Below, one piece after another: positions 1-10,217 of a DNA stretch of 10,760 bases. The stretch comes from Pleurotus ostreatus/Saccharomyces cerevisiae fusant. Taxonomy: Eukaryota; Opisthokonta. The stretch covers positions 1 through 10,760 of the forward strand of contig JAMQCK010001206.1 of NCBI GenBank assembly GCA_024196135.1, written 5' to 3'. Position numbers and translations under genes: made by a program. Position 1 is the stretch's first letter, and every line of letters starts with the position of its first letter. The notes beneath the pieces were generated by a model. It ran no database searches. It saw only the letters and a program-made list of their open reading frames with translations, and was not told where the DNA came from.

Positions 1-2791
1 GGGAAACCAGCCACGACAACGTCGATGTCCCCTGGCTTTATAGGAGGCGGGCAAGCAATATTGGCGTCGTAGATCTGCATAGGAGCTGGTATCGGATCGC
101 CGTTCGGCAGCGTAACCCTATCATGGCGCTTGACCATATACTCCAAAACCGTGTTCGCGCACTGATTGTACACCTGCACATCAGGGAAATTCGCCATGAC
201 CGTCTTCGCCGCCGACGGTGACTTCTCGATCAAATGCGTGAGCTTCATGCAGCGGCTGCCCTCCGCAAGACCCATACTAAAGGCGCCGACGCCGCCGAAG
301 ACGTCGAGGACGCGCAGCTTGCGCTTCTCTACGTGCCTATTGAATGGCCGCTCGATGGCTTTGTATGTCGCGGCAGCAGCGTCCACGCATACTTTGCAGG
401 CAGGGACATCCTCGGGTTTGGCGAGGGGGATGCGTTGGTTCCATCGTGATTTCCTATTGGGTAGTGTATACTTGACGTAGAAGTGGTACGGGTCGTCTAG
501 CCAGCCGGGTATAGCCTGCGCTTGGTCGGCGTGAGCCACCATGCACGGATGGACCAGATTTGTCGCGTCGAGGGTAATAGAGGCTTCAGTGGTAAGAAAG
601 AGGTGTCGCTGGAAGCTGATTAGGACTTGGAGGTCAAACGGGTCTGAGGGGCGTACCTCATCTCTCAACTCGAACTGCGGAAGGTCGACAATCTCACCAA
701 ACCGCCCCAAAGGCCGTATCCTTACGTGCATCGTATCCCCATGCCCTGCCTCCTCGAAGTGGCGGATCTGCCCAAGGAGGGCAGGCCCGTCCTTCGCACG
801 ATACAAGCAATAGTCATACTTGTGGTACGCATGACCGCCGAATTCGATGAATAGCTGCTTGTTCCGGAAGCGACGTGGATACACGTCTGCCTCGGCTTCT
901 TTGTCGAGGTACGCCTGGCATGCGATGCAATCGGTCCCTTCCAGCGTCGGGCGCTCAACAGTCGTGAGAGATGCGATGTTCTTATCGAAGTTATACCTAC
1001 GTGCGATGGGTGATGTGACGAAAGGAAGAGAAATTCGGTAAGGCTCACCTGCAGAAATACTCGCCAACCGGTGCTGACGATTCGTTCCAGTGAACCTCAA
1101 TACGCCCCAATATCTCCCGTGGGCTTTTTGGGTCGCACAGAGCGGTAAGGAAGAGCTCCTGCGGATGCGCAATTTCGTCCAGCCATGAAGAAGGCGCTGC
1201 TTCGAACCAGCGTATATGGACTTGCTCCGACGTTCGGTCGATGTACACGATAGTCGCAAACCAGAACAGATCGCATAGATGATGCCCGGGTTGGATCTCC
1301 GGCAGACTGTCGTACTTCATCAAGACGATGGTGTCGCCAATCTGCTCGGGCGTCAGTCACGGGCAACCGAGATTCATGAGTCAAGCGTACCGAATACCTG
1401 GTCTTCCCCGCCCTGTCTTCGATTATGAGCGACTTGGGCCGCGGATCCGCACGATTTCCCTCAAACCGAAAATACTTCTGCGCAGATTGCCTCCTCAACA
1501 TCCGGATCATTTGCATCTCGCGCTCATGATGTCGCTCGAAGAAGGCGTCATCCGGTAAGCCACCTCTATCTCCGCGCCTTCCTATGATGTTGACAGGCTC
1601 GGTAAGGCGGCCCTCTGCAAGCTGCGCGATGAGCGGAATGACGGAGGTCGTCGTCTGGTTCTCTGGCCGTAAAACGGCGAGATCCAAGTTGCGCTCGTTG
1701 TCCCATCGGCCTGGTCTCCGAGTGGTCTCACGACGCTGGAGCTGGCCCGCGTTCGGAATGAGGTCCGTTATTAGCCTGGCACCAATGGCCTCCCTGAAGT
1801 CACTGGCGTCGAGATTGCAGATGGCCACCTGTATCTGACCTTTCTAATGACCGCTGTCAAAACGCACTACGAAGAGAGAATTTGACAGCGCACTTACAGC
1901 ATTCAGCACATCTTCCGGCCGTAGACGCTGATCAAGGGCTTCGACCGATCCGATCGTACTCTTCAGTGTATTCCAGCTCAGACCTGAATCCTCCAAAGCT
2001 CGCGAGATGACGAACTGTGCGCAGAACCTCTGCAGGTAGAATTCATCCAGATATAGGTCACGGTAGTCATCCGACGGATCCGTAAGGATGTACCATGCCT
2101 GTTCCGTTTGGACGAAGAACAGCCTGAAATGCGTGCCATGAGAGGGCAGCGCCCATACTAAGACAGCAAAGCGCTTACCCATCTCTCCGCTTGGCCTCGT
2201 AGAATGTGCTCTGAAGTGGCCCGATCTCAGCGTACACGCCCTGCTGATCTTCTTCATCGTCGTCCTGCCCCTCATCTTCATCCACATCTGCGACCGCGCG
2301 CACCCAGCCCACGGCCATCAGGCGCGTATCTTGCTCCTCATCTTCATCTTCAGCCTCGGTAACAGTCGCGAGAGACGCCAACTGCGACCGCTTGGCTGGA
2401 TCGTATACACAGAAGCCCGACAAAGTTCGAATGGGCTTGTCCTTATCGCCCGGCGCGCGTACTTCTCCCTCGACCTCAAAGCCTGTTGCTTCGCTCGGAG
2501 TACCTTGGGCATGTTCGTAGAAGACGGGCCCCGCTATCGAGACAAATTATCAGCACCACAATGGAGCAGGACCATGAGCGCTAATTCACTTCGCTGCGTC
2601 CGTCTCTAGAGGTAGCGCCCTAATCAGCACCATTCCATATATGCATCAAGTACAGACACTACCCTTCCATGATCCAAAGGCTCTCCAGGTCGCTTTCTTG
2701 AGCCCGAGCCAGATGCAACTTGCGACTCCGGGATCTGGGTCTCCCCGGGAAAGCAAACCTCGAAGGCGCTTCTGTGACTCTTCAGCGGCAT
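1..2791 (-). CDS. DNMT1: DNMT1-type DNA (cytosine-5) methyltransferase, RFTS + two BAH domains, 3' end outside window
   Basis: Maintenance-type cytosine methyltransferase expected to act on hemimethylated DNA in the nucleus. Phase-consistent exons, 5' to 3': 2791-2663, 2605-2590, 2533-2179, 2123-1898, 1843-1391, 1341-1049, 996-1 (open). They give 822 residues before the edge. The start is ATG 2791, whose product opens MPLKSHRSAFEVCFPGE, an N-terminus I associate with fungal family members. Residues about 50-245 are the RFTS domain, with acidic tracts at 108-117 and 131-144 and the landmark AWYILTDPSDDY at 176-187. BAH1 begins near IGDTIV (394) and BAH2 near 537. No CXXC zinc finger is visible between RFTS and BAH1. 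Motif I is DVFGGVGAFSMG (722-733), followed by a motif II-like acidic HLIEK. The last residues, DIDVVVAGF, lead into motif IV, but the catalytic Cys lies outside. Least certain are the exon 5/6 junction (1390/1342; acceptor 1345 is also in phase) and the acceptor of intron 4 (1844 or 1835). The gene symbol is a family name. Confidence 0.9.
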
Positions 2792-2843
2792 GTCGGTAGG
2801 TCGCTATAGATGTTTGGTAAATTTGTAGGATAGTGCAAGGCAA

Positions 2844-2849
2844 TATATA
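2844..2849 (-). promoter_or_regulatory. TATA-like element of the methyltransferase gene
   Basis: TATATA lies 53-58 bases upstream of the methyltransferase ATG on the minus strand, a position that would give a short leader of roughly 20-30 bases. This is a positional inference; no transcription start can be seen directly. Confidence 0.35.
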
Positions 2850-2964
2850 GCAGAGGTTATCACGCCTCCATTGAGCGTGGGGTGCAGCGCCGTGAAGGTA
2901 AGAGCAGAAGCCCAAGCCCGCGTGTTGAGCCCGCTCGGCAGTTGCCGTACCGAGCCGTCACGGT

Positions 2965-2970
2965 CACGTG
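2965..2970. promoter_or_regulatory. CACGTG E-box upstream of the methyltransferase gene
   Basis: A perfect palindromic CACGTG, in the context TCACGTGCG, lies about 174 bases upstream of the methyltransferase start codon. CACGTG is the site of bHLH factors such as Cbf1/Pho4 in yeasts. Occupancy in this fungus is unknown, and a 6-bp match can arise by chance. Confidence 0.3.
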
Positions 2971-3634
2971 CGTGTGAGGATGATTTTCCTATCCGCGCCT
3001 CCTATTAGGACTCCTATTGTCCTGCGGCTCTCCTGACTGTCAATCGACCTTCATCTCACTCCTGTGTGTCCAACGGACAATCTCACACCACGCTCGTCCA
3101 TACCCCGTATAGCTACATAAATCATTGATTGTACATTATGCATTGACGCCATGTCGTGTATCTGGCGGTGAGAGGGAGGCACTGTTGTTGAGTTACATCG
3201 GCGAGAACCCCCGGTGGGATATACATCTGCAAAGAGGAAGCGGCGAGTGGTAGTAATGGCATGTAGGAATACTTAAGACGGCTCGTATCGTATATGACAG
3301 AGGAGAGGGATGGGCGGAAGAAGCGACGGGGGGAGAAAACACAGCGCAACGGAAAAAGAAAGCGGCGCAACGAGAAACAACGACGCGAATGGACATGGTC
3401 ATGAACATGGAAGGCGCACGCCACCGAGGAGCAACGCGCGCAGAAAATTCGGGTAACCAACCATTGTACATACGACACGTACACGCTCTACGGTGACAGC
3501 GCGCGCAAGGAGGGGAAGAAGAAAAGCGGGCGGCAGGGACGAACAAGAAAGGGGGAACCAAGCGCTGGCGGGGGATAGAAGGGGGCGAGAGAGAAAGTCC
3601 GTGGTTCGTGCATTACCGGAGAATAATGATAGAT

Positions 3635-5347
<1,713 letters not shown>

Positions 5348-5513
5348 GGTACTTCAGACTGAGGTGATGGTGGTAAGAGAGAAGAAGCAAAGTGGTAGTC
5401 GGCCAGGTGGGCCGCGAGTTGGGAAGACAAGGGACGCTGAGCGGGAAACGCAGATCGGGAGGACTTTGGTTTCTGCCCAAATCCGGACGTCCATCGATGC
5501 CGGCCGGCATGCA

Positions 5514-5521
5514 TGACGTCA
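5514..5521. promoter_or_regulatory. CRE/ATF site TGACGTCA
   Basis: The exact 8-bp palindrome TGACGTCA is the consensus of ATF/CREB bZIP proteins. It sits about 167 bases upstream of the hog1 ATG and about 260 bases upstream of the reductase ATG. In S. pombe Atf1 and in S. cerevisiae Sko1 bind such sites and are controlled by the Hog1-type kinase. That a homologue acts here is inference. Confidence 0.5.
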
Positions 5522-5712
5522 TACAAAACCGCCCCCTTTCCCTGCTTGTTCCCTGCGACGACGGCGAGCGGCTGGCTCTCAAACAGCAAAATGCGGCCCC
5601 CGGACGGCAGTAAAGAGCATCTTACACAATGCCTAGCTCCAGGAGCACGGCGGCCAGCGGGTAAATCAATGTAGAGCGCAATAATCGCTTAGCAAATCGC
5701 ACTTTGTCGTCA

Positions 5713-5720
5713 TTTATAAA
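5713..5720 (+). promoter_or_regulatory. TATA box of the MCR1 gene
   Basis: TTTATAAA lies 61-68 bases upstream of the reductase start codon at 5781, in otherwise GC-rich sequence. The spacing predicts initiation around 5745 and a leader of about 35 bases. The C-rich stretch at 5744-5780 is compatible with a fungal leader. Confidence 0.55.
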
Positions 5721-5780
5721 GCCGGGGTGCGACCCCAAGTTCAACTCTCCCGCGCATTTCCGCACTCAGACCCGCCAGCC

Positions 5781-7009
5781 ATGTCCGCGACCTTCCTCAG
5801 GGCGACCTCTGCCATCCGGCCCCTTGTGAGTTCAGCGACAGCGCGGCAATGAGCACGCCTGACAGTCGTAGTCCCAATCTGCGCGCTTCGGAGCTCGTCG
5901 GTTCGCGTCGACCGCACCCGAGACTCCCAAGAAGGCGTCGAATGCGCCCCTCTACTTCGCCCTGGCTGGTCTGGCTGGCGCCGGTGCCTACTATACGCTG
6001 TACCGCGAAGATGCTGCGCCGGTCCCCAAGCAGGAGAAGAGCCCGCTCGACCCGGACAACTTCATCGACTTCAAGCTGAAGAAGGTCATTCCCTACAACC
6101 ACAACACGTCTACCTTCGTCTTCGAGCTCCCGGACAACCAGTCCTCGATGCTCCCCGTCGCGTCGTGTGTGGTCACAAAGTCGGACACGCTTCTGGACGA
6201 CAAGGGCAAGCCCGTCATTCGCCCGTACACCCCGATCACGCCCTCGGACAAGCAGGGCGAGCTGTCGATCCTGATCAAGAAGTACGACACTGGCAAGATG
6301 TCGAAGCACATCTTTGAGATGAAGGTTCGTGCCGCAGACCGTGCGCTTGGTGCCAGCACTCACGCGCCGACAGGAGGGCGACAAGCTGGGTATCAAGGGC
6401 CCCATCATGAAGATCCCGTGGCAGAGTGAGTGGGGGACTGGTTTGCACCGAGCCCGCCTGACACCCCCCCAGTCAACCAGTTTGACGAGGTCGCCATGAT
6501 CGCAGGCGGTAGCGGCATGTGCGTAACAACCTTCTCCTTCACTTCCCCCGACTCACGCCTCCCCAGCACCCCCATGCACCAGATCCTCGAGTACGCGCTG
6601 AAGAACAAGGAGAACAAGACGCGCTTCACGCTCATCTTTGCGAACGTCACTGAGAAGGACATCCTCCTCAAGGAGCAGTTCGACGAGTGGGAGAAGAAGT
6701 ACCCGAACACGTTCAAGGCTGTCTACACGCTGGACAAGCCGAGCGAGGGCTGGAAGGGGCCGACTGGCTACGTGAACGCGGAGCTCATCAAGCAGCACGT
6801 TGCGCCCGCGACCCTTGGCGAGAAGGTCAAGGTGCTCGTGTGCGGCCCGCCTGGTCAGGTTGCTTCGCTTGCCGGGAAGAAGGCCGGCTACGCGCAAGGT
6901 GAACTCTCCGGTGTTCTCAAGGAGCTCAACTACACCCCTGAGCAGGCAAGTCCTCTCAGCATCTATCATGGCTCTGCGCTCATCTATACTCCAGGTGTTC
7001 AAGTTCTGA
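5781..7009 (+). CDS. MCR1: Mitochondrial NADH-cytochrome b5 reductase (MCR1 type), 6 exons
   Basis: FAD flavoprotein passing electrons from NADH to cytochrome b5-type acceptors; the yeast family member sits in the mitochondrial outer membrane and intermembrane space and supports ergosterol synthesis and antioxidant recycling. Exons: 5781-5825, 5872-6324, 6374-6425, 6473-6518, 6567-6945, 6995-7009, encoding 329 residues. The N-terminus is rich in Ser/Arg/Ala and lacks acidic residues until past 30, like a mitochondrial presequence; one membrane segment follows at about 42-59 (LYFALAGLAGAGAYYTLY). FAD-binding RPYTPI starts at R132, the NADH-binding GGSGITPM spans 195-202, and CGPPGQ starts at C291. 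The protein ends in EQVFKF, which I recall as a conserved MCR1 terminus. Introns are 46-49 nt. The last is GC-AG (donor GCAAGT at 6946) and leaves a 15-nt final exon. ATG 5781 is supported by the presequence and the TATA box. Confidence 0.95.
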
Positions 7010-7168
7010 TCGCACCTATCATATTTGAGTAGATATGTCGAAAAAATTGAAGAACCTGTAACACTTCAAACAAGCTTCCATAGCATTTCTCCTTGTCTAC
7101 CGCGTCGCAATGCAACGTACAAATACTCGAGGCAAGACGCGTGTCGAGGTGCGTGTTCGCTTATGGAC

Positions 7169-7174
7169 CACGTG
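7169..7174. promoter_or_regulatory. CACGTG E-box upstream of the F-box gene
   Basis: CACGTG, followed by A (CACGTGA, the preferred Cbf1 form in yeast), lies about 185 bases upstream of the F-box start codon. It is 4 bases from the CArG-like palindrome. Short-motif evidence only. Confidence 0.3.
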
Positions 7175-7178
7175 ATCT

Positions 7179-7188
7179 CCATATATGG
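7179..7188. promoter_or_regulatory. CArG-box-like palindrome that includes TATATA
   Basis: The perfect 10-bp palindrome ccatatatgg matches CC(A/T)6GG, the SRF-type MADS-box site. It also includes TATATA and so may simply serve as the TATA box, about 175 bases upstream of the F-box ATG. The two readings cannot be separated from sequence. Confidence 0.35.
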
Positions 7189-7358
7189 TTGCCCTTGTTA
7201 GCGGATTCGGTAAAGGGTGGGGTTGTTGCTCAATTCGGATGAATGGGCATTGGGGTATTTATGTCGGAGGGTATGGTGGGTTCTCAAGCAGGGTTCTCCC
7301 TTCTTTCTCCGCCGTGATCGAGCTACTTTCGTCAAGACCAGCCTCTGCTCCCCTCGCC

Positions 7359-9489
7359 ATGCAGGCTATTCGAAGGTTCTCTCCGCTGTCCCTCTTTTGG
7401 GGCCGCAAGCCCTCTGCCGATCTAACTTGCATTCCGTTCGACATCATGGTCGAGTTTGTCTTTCCGCTCCTCAACATCCAGGACATCATGCGACTGCGCC
7501 GGGTGCGTGACATGTTCCTCCTTTCAGCTGCTCACTAACCCTCACCGCCCCTAGGTCAACAAATGGTTTTTCCACCTTACGCACGAGCCCTCCATCTGGC
7601 GTCGCTTCCTCCCCGAGCTCAACCTCCTCGTCCCACCCATCCGCCCCTCCGTTCGCTACCTCTCCCTCGCCGGCCGTCATGAAGCCGAGCACGCTGTCAC
7701 CCGTGCCGTGTCCCTCGCTGACAACTGGACGCGCCCCGCCCCGCGCGTCTGCGCCTCCTCCCAGATTGACACCGCGCACTACATCCCCAGCGAGACGACG
7801 CTCCTGCCTGGTGGAAAGTTCATGCTGGCGGCGACGAACGATGCCAGTCGCCGCCGAGCGAACATCTCGGTGTACGGGATGGACCATCCGAGAAGGGGAC
7901 ACGTGTTGTTGGCTAGGATAGATATGGGAGTGCAGGCGGACGCGTACAACTTGGTGGCGAGGTACGCGCCGTGGAAGGGGAAGATGGGGATCATTTTGGC
8001 GTATCAGCAGAGGACGTTGCTGAAGACGGTCAGTGGGGACAAGAAGCTAAAGGAGAACTTGTGAGTGCCGGTGTGTTGGAGAGATGGTGATCATGCTAAC
8101 CCATGCATTTAGCATGAAGGCCACGGACTACGTTCCGAGTCGCGACATCGAAGACCCAGCCGCGCCCTTCCTGTATCATCTGACGTGTGTCTTCATTGAC
8201 GTTGAAGCCCTGGAGGAGCTGGTCGACCCGTGGATCGTGCCCGGCTCGATGCAGTACGTCAACACAGCTGAACACCATGGGTCCGACAAGGCGTGCACCC
8301 GCATTTGCCATCGGTGGAGCAAGTACAAGTTCATCCAGCCAAACATCTTCCAAGAGGGCGGGCAACCGTTCCTCGGGTGGGCGTACAACCCAGATAGGAT
8401 CCACTGTCTCTCGCTCGACGACCTTCGTGGCATGCGTTTCACGCTAGAGGGCGACCCTGACATTCCTCCTGAGGTGAGTAGAGAAAGCTGGCTCCTGTCC
8501 TTTGCCTTGCCTCATGCTCTTCTCAGCGTTACGAAATCCTCACCTGGCGCTGCTTTGGTGCCCAGTCCCTTTTCCTCACTATCCGCACCATCAAGATCGA
8601 CGAAGAATGGGTCCCCTCCACCACTCGCACTACCTCCTACAACCCGCTCGACCTCCTCGAAAAGCGCGCGAAGCACGACGTCGTCGCCGAGATCTTCTAC
8701 CCCACGTCGGTCGGTGGCGATGGCGAGACCTTCTGCGCGGAGAACTTCAAACTCAGTGAGGCGCAGGAGGACGTGCCGCTGCGGGCATGGGTGTCAGAGT
8801 CGGACTATGCGCCCACGCCCGGAGACTGGCCAAGGCTGAGGCAAGATGGTGCGCCGCCGCGGCCGGTAGGCTTGTTCCTGCAGTTCTTGCAGAGGCAGCC
8901 CGATGGTAGTACGCGCCCGGCGTTGCGCCACGAGACAATCTTCCCAAGCTTGCTTGACCGGGACGCGCTCATCAACGATGGTATGGACGCCGCGGACGCG
9001 GCGCGACTACCAGAGTGGACGTGGAGCTTCGACGGGATGCAGCTGCAGTCGAAGTACGTTGCGGCTGACCCCAGCGCGGGCCTGCGCTACGTCCTCCCCG
9101 GCGCGTACCGGCCGCTCGTCTACGAAGTCACGGGCGACGGTCGGGAGGCCGCGCCTGCAGTGCGCGCCATCGTCCGCGGGACGACGCAGAAGCTGCAGTA
9201 CCCCGCCGACTACGACGCCGCGCACATTCAGACTTGGTGGGATGACAAACTCGTCGACCAGCGGGATGCTATGAACGTCGATCTCGAGGCACCTCTAGAG
9301 AGGATTCCCTCGTCCGTCGCCTTCGACATGGCGCAGGGCGTGTCGCACATGGCCTGGGACGAGTGTATCGGCCGGCTCTGTGTCATTGCGCCAGGAAAAC
9401 ACCACATCGACGTTCTGGACCTCAGCTCCGCTGCCCAACCGGACTCGCGCTTCGGGAGGTGGGATCGTAGCTCCGGCTTCTTGTGTTGA
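7359..9489 (+). CDS. F-box protein with long uncharacterised C-terminal region
   Basis: Likely substrate-recognition subunit of an SCF (Skp1-cullin-F-box) ubiquitin ligase. Exons 7359-7502, 7555-8060, 8113-8473 and 8527-9489 encode 657 residues, with introns of 52, 52 and 53 nt, all GT-AG and phase-consistent. The F-box spans about residues 24-66: IPFDIMVEFVFPLLNIQD, then IMRLRRVNKWF across the first splice junction, then PSIWRRF. This has the usual pattern of Pro, Ile/Leu residues and a terminal Trp-Arg. The rest has no repeat family I can name. It has alternating hydrophobic, strand-like segments, including a C-terminal stretch MAWDECIGRLCVIAPGKHHI then DVLDLS, which suggests a beta-rich, possibly propeller-like fold. 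ATG 7359 follows a pyrimidine-rich leader. An in-frame upstream ATG at 7185 would add 58 residues but overlaps the TATATA palindrome. Substrate unknown. Confidence 0.85.
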
Positions 9490-9717
9490 TTTGAAGTGGC
9501 TTACTTTGTCAACTGCTACCTTTCGTGCTCCATCTATCTTCTCGTTTCTCATCGTATGCTTTCGTACCCTATGCTCATCTTAGCACTGTCCTTTCCTGTA
9601 CAATCATTTCCCCGCTCCTTCTATGCCCGTATGCTTTTCTTTCATGCTGCCCCTGTCACCGCCTGCTATCTCTATGCTTTATGTACTACATGACTTAACG
9701 ACTATTATGACAAGCTC

Positions 9718-9743
9718 AGTCGCGCTATCCAGTCGCGCTATCC
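9718..9743. repeat. Two-copy 13-bp tandem repeat
   Basis: The unit agtcgcgctatcc occurs at 9718-9730 and again at 9731-9743 without mismatch. The base before (C) and the two bases after (AG) extend the identity slightly, to 9717-9745. It lies outside coding sequence, about 230 bases after the F-box stop codon. Confidence 0.8.
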
Positions 9744-10075
9744 AGCCGTGTAAAGCTGAAATATGCCCAGTTTGCGTCGAAGATCGCCCTCATGTTTCTT
9801 CGGGGAAAGGTATCAGAAGGTGGCACAGACCAGAGGTGTTCACTGTCTTCGATCCAGGGCCCGTGTAATGTCGACTATTGCATTGAATGGAAAAATCTCC
9901 GACTCTCGAAAAGAATGCCCCCTACAAACTCGGTGACTTGAGTTTGTGGCAACGGGTTTGTTTGTTGTCTTGTTTGTGACGCTTCTTCGTGCGCTGCTGA
10001 CTTTGTGACCAGCAGTGGTTTTGACCAGTACATAGCCGACGTCGGCAAACGCGGGCACACCCACAACACTGACAC

Positions 10076-10082
10076 ATATATA
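10076..10082 (+). promoter_or_regulatory. TATA element of the right-edge gene
   Basis: ATATATA lies 70 bases before ATG 10152 and 136 bases before ATG 10218. The nearer ATG would fit a short leader, so this element bears on which start is used. Confidence 0.4.
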
Positions 10083-10217
10083 GTCTGCAGTCTGAGCAAG
10101 GGGAATGACTCCATTCACGACTATCCACTCGACCTCGCCTCACCTTCGACAATGTTCATCAAACAGCAATTCCTTTCCTTTCCTCCGAATTTCGTCAGCG
10201 CTCGGGCGGAAGTAGTC

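Larger units (their letters stand above)
2792..3634. other. Intergenic region between the methyltransferase 5' end and the hog1 3' end
   Basis: No gene is supported here. It should contain the methyltransferase promoter and the hog1 3' UTR and terminator, both on the minus strand. Visible details: the TATA-like element at 2844-2849; a CACGTG E-box at 2965-2970; a CTCCTATT direct repeat at 2999-3006 and 3011-3018; and a long purine-rich plus strand from about 3298 to 3602 with six G-runs between 3512 and 3585. Reading frames crossing the purine-rich part on either strand give low-complexity Arg- or Ser/Pro-rich products without motifs, so I treat them as non-coding. Confidence 0.6.
5348..5780. 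promoter_or_regulatory. Bidirectional promoter between hog1 and MCR1
   Basis: These 433 bases separate two divergent start codons, so they must hold both promoters. Recognisable elements: a perfect CRE at 5514-5521; GGACGTCC, a second ACGT-core palindrome, at 5485-5492; a 14-bp palindrome atgccggccggcat at 5497-5510; CCCCT (the STRE core in yeasts) at 5533-5537; and TTTATAAA at 5713-5720 for the plus-strand gene. Just upstream of hog1 the minus strand is pyrimidine-rich, as is common near fungal transcription starts. I see no coding potential. Confidence 0.7.
7010..7358. other. Intergenic region between MCR1 and the F-box gene
   Basis: It contains the reductase 3' flank and the F-box gene promoter; no gene is supported. 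Visible elements: ACGCGT (MCB-like) at 7137-7142, CACGTG at 7169-7174, the palindrome ccatatatgg at 7179-7188, and an inverted CCAAT box (ATTGG) at 7249-7253. From about 7297 the plus strand is pyrimidine-rich up to the F-box ATG, typical of a fungal leader. If transcription starts upstream of 7243, the leader would carry a 24-codon upstream ORF (7243-7317), out of frame with the F-box protein. Confidence 0.55.
9490..10217. other. Intergenic region after the F-box gene
   Basis: No gene is supported on either strand. The first part is T/C-rich and should be the F-box gene 3' UTR. A 13-bp unit, agtcgcgctatcc, is repeated in tandem at 9718-9743. From about 9943 to 10015 the plus strand is rich in TTTGT/TTGTTT motifs. 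A TATATA-containing element at 10076-10082 probably belongs to the next gene. The leftward reading frames between about 9840 and 10150 give no recognisable motif. Confidence 0.5.

Noticed and set aside
2646..2915. Minus-strand 89-codon frame covering the methyltransferase 5' end
   Set aside because: It uses another frame than the MPLKSHRSAFEV start at 2791 and crosses the TATA-like element; no recognisable motif.
5797..6408. Long minus-strand frame (203 codons) opposite the reductase gene
   Set aside because: It lies antisense to well-supported MCR1 exons and has an Arg/Leu/Val-rich, motif-free product, as expected from the GC-rich third positions of the real gene.
6553..7002. Minus-strand frame (149 codons) opposite MCR1 exon 5
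   Set aside because: A codon-mirror of the plus-strand reductase exon; no motifs and no splice or start support.
7185..7358. 58-residue N-terminal extension of the F-box protein from ATG 7185
   Set aside because: The ATG sits inside the TATATA palindrome, and the added residues look like translated leader; ATG 7359 follows a typical pyrimidine-rich stretch.
9840..10152. Three overlapping minus-strand frames before the right-edge gene
   Set aside because: They overlap one another in different frames, have no motifs, and cross the TATA element of the plus-strand gene.
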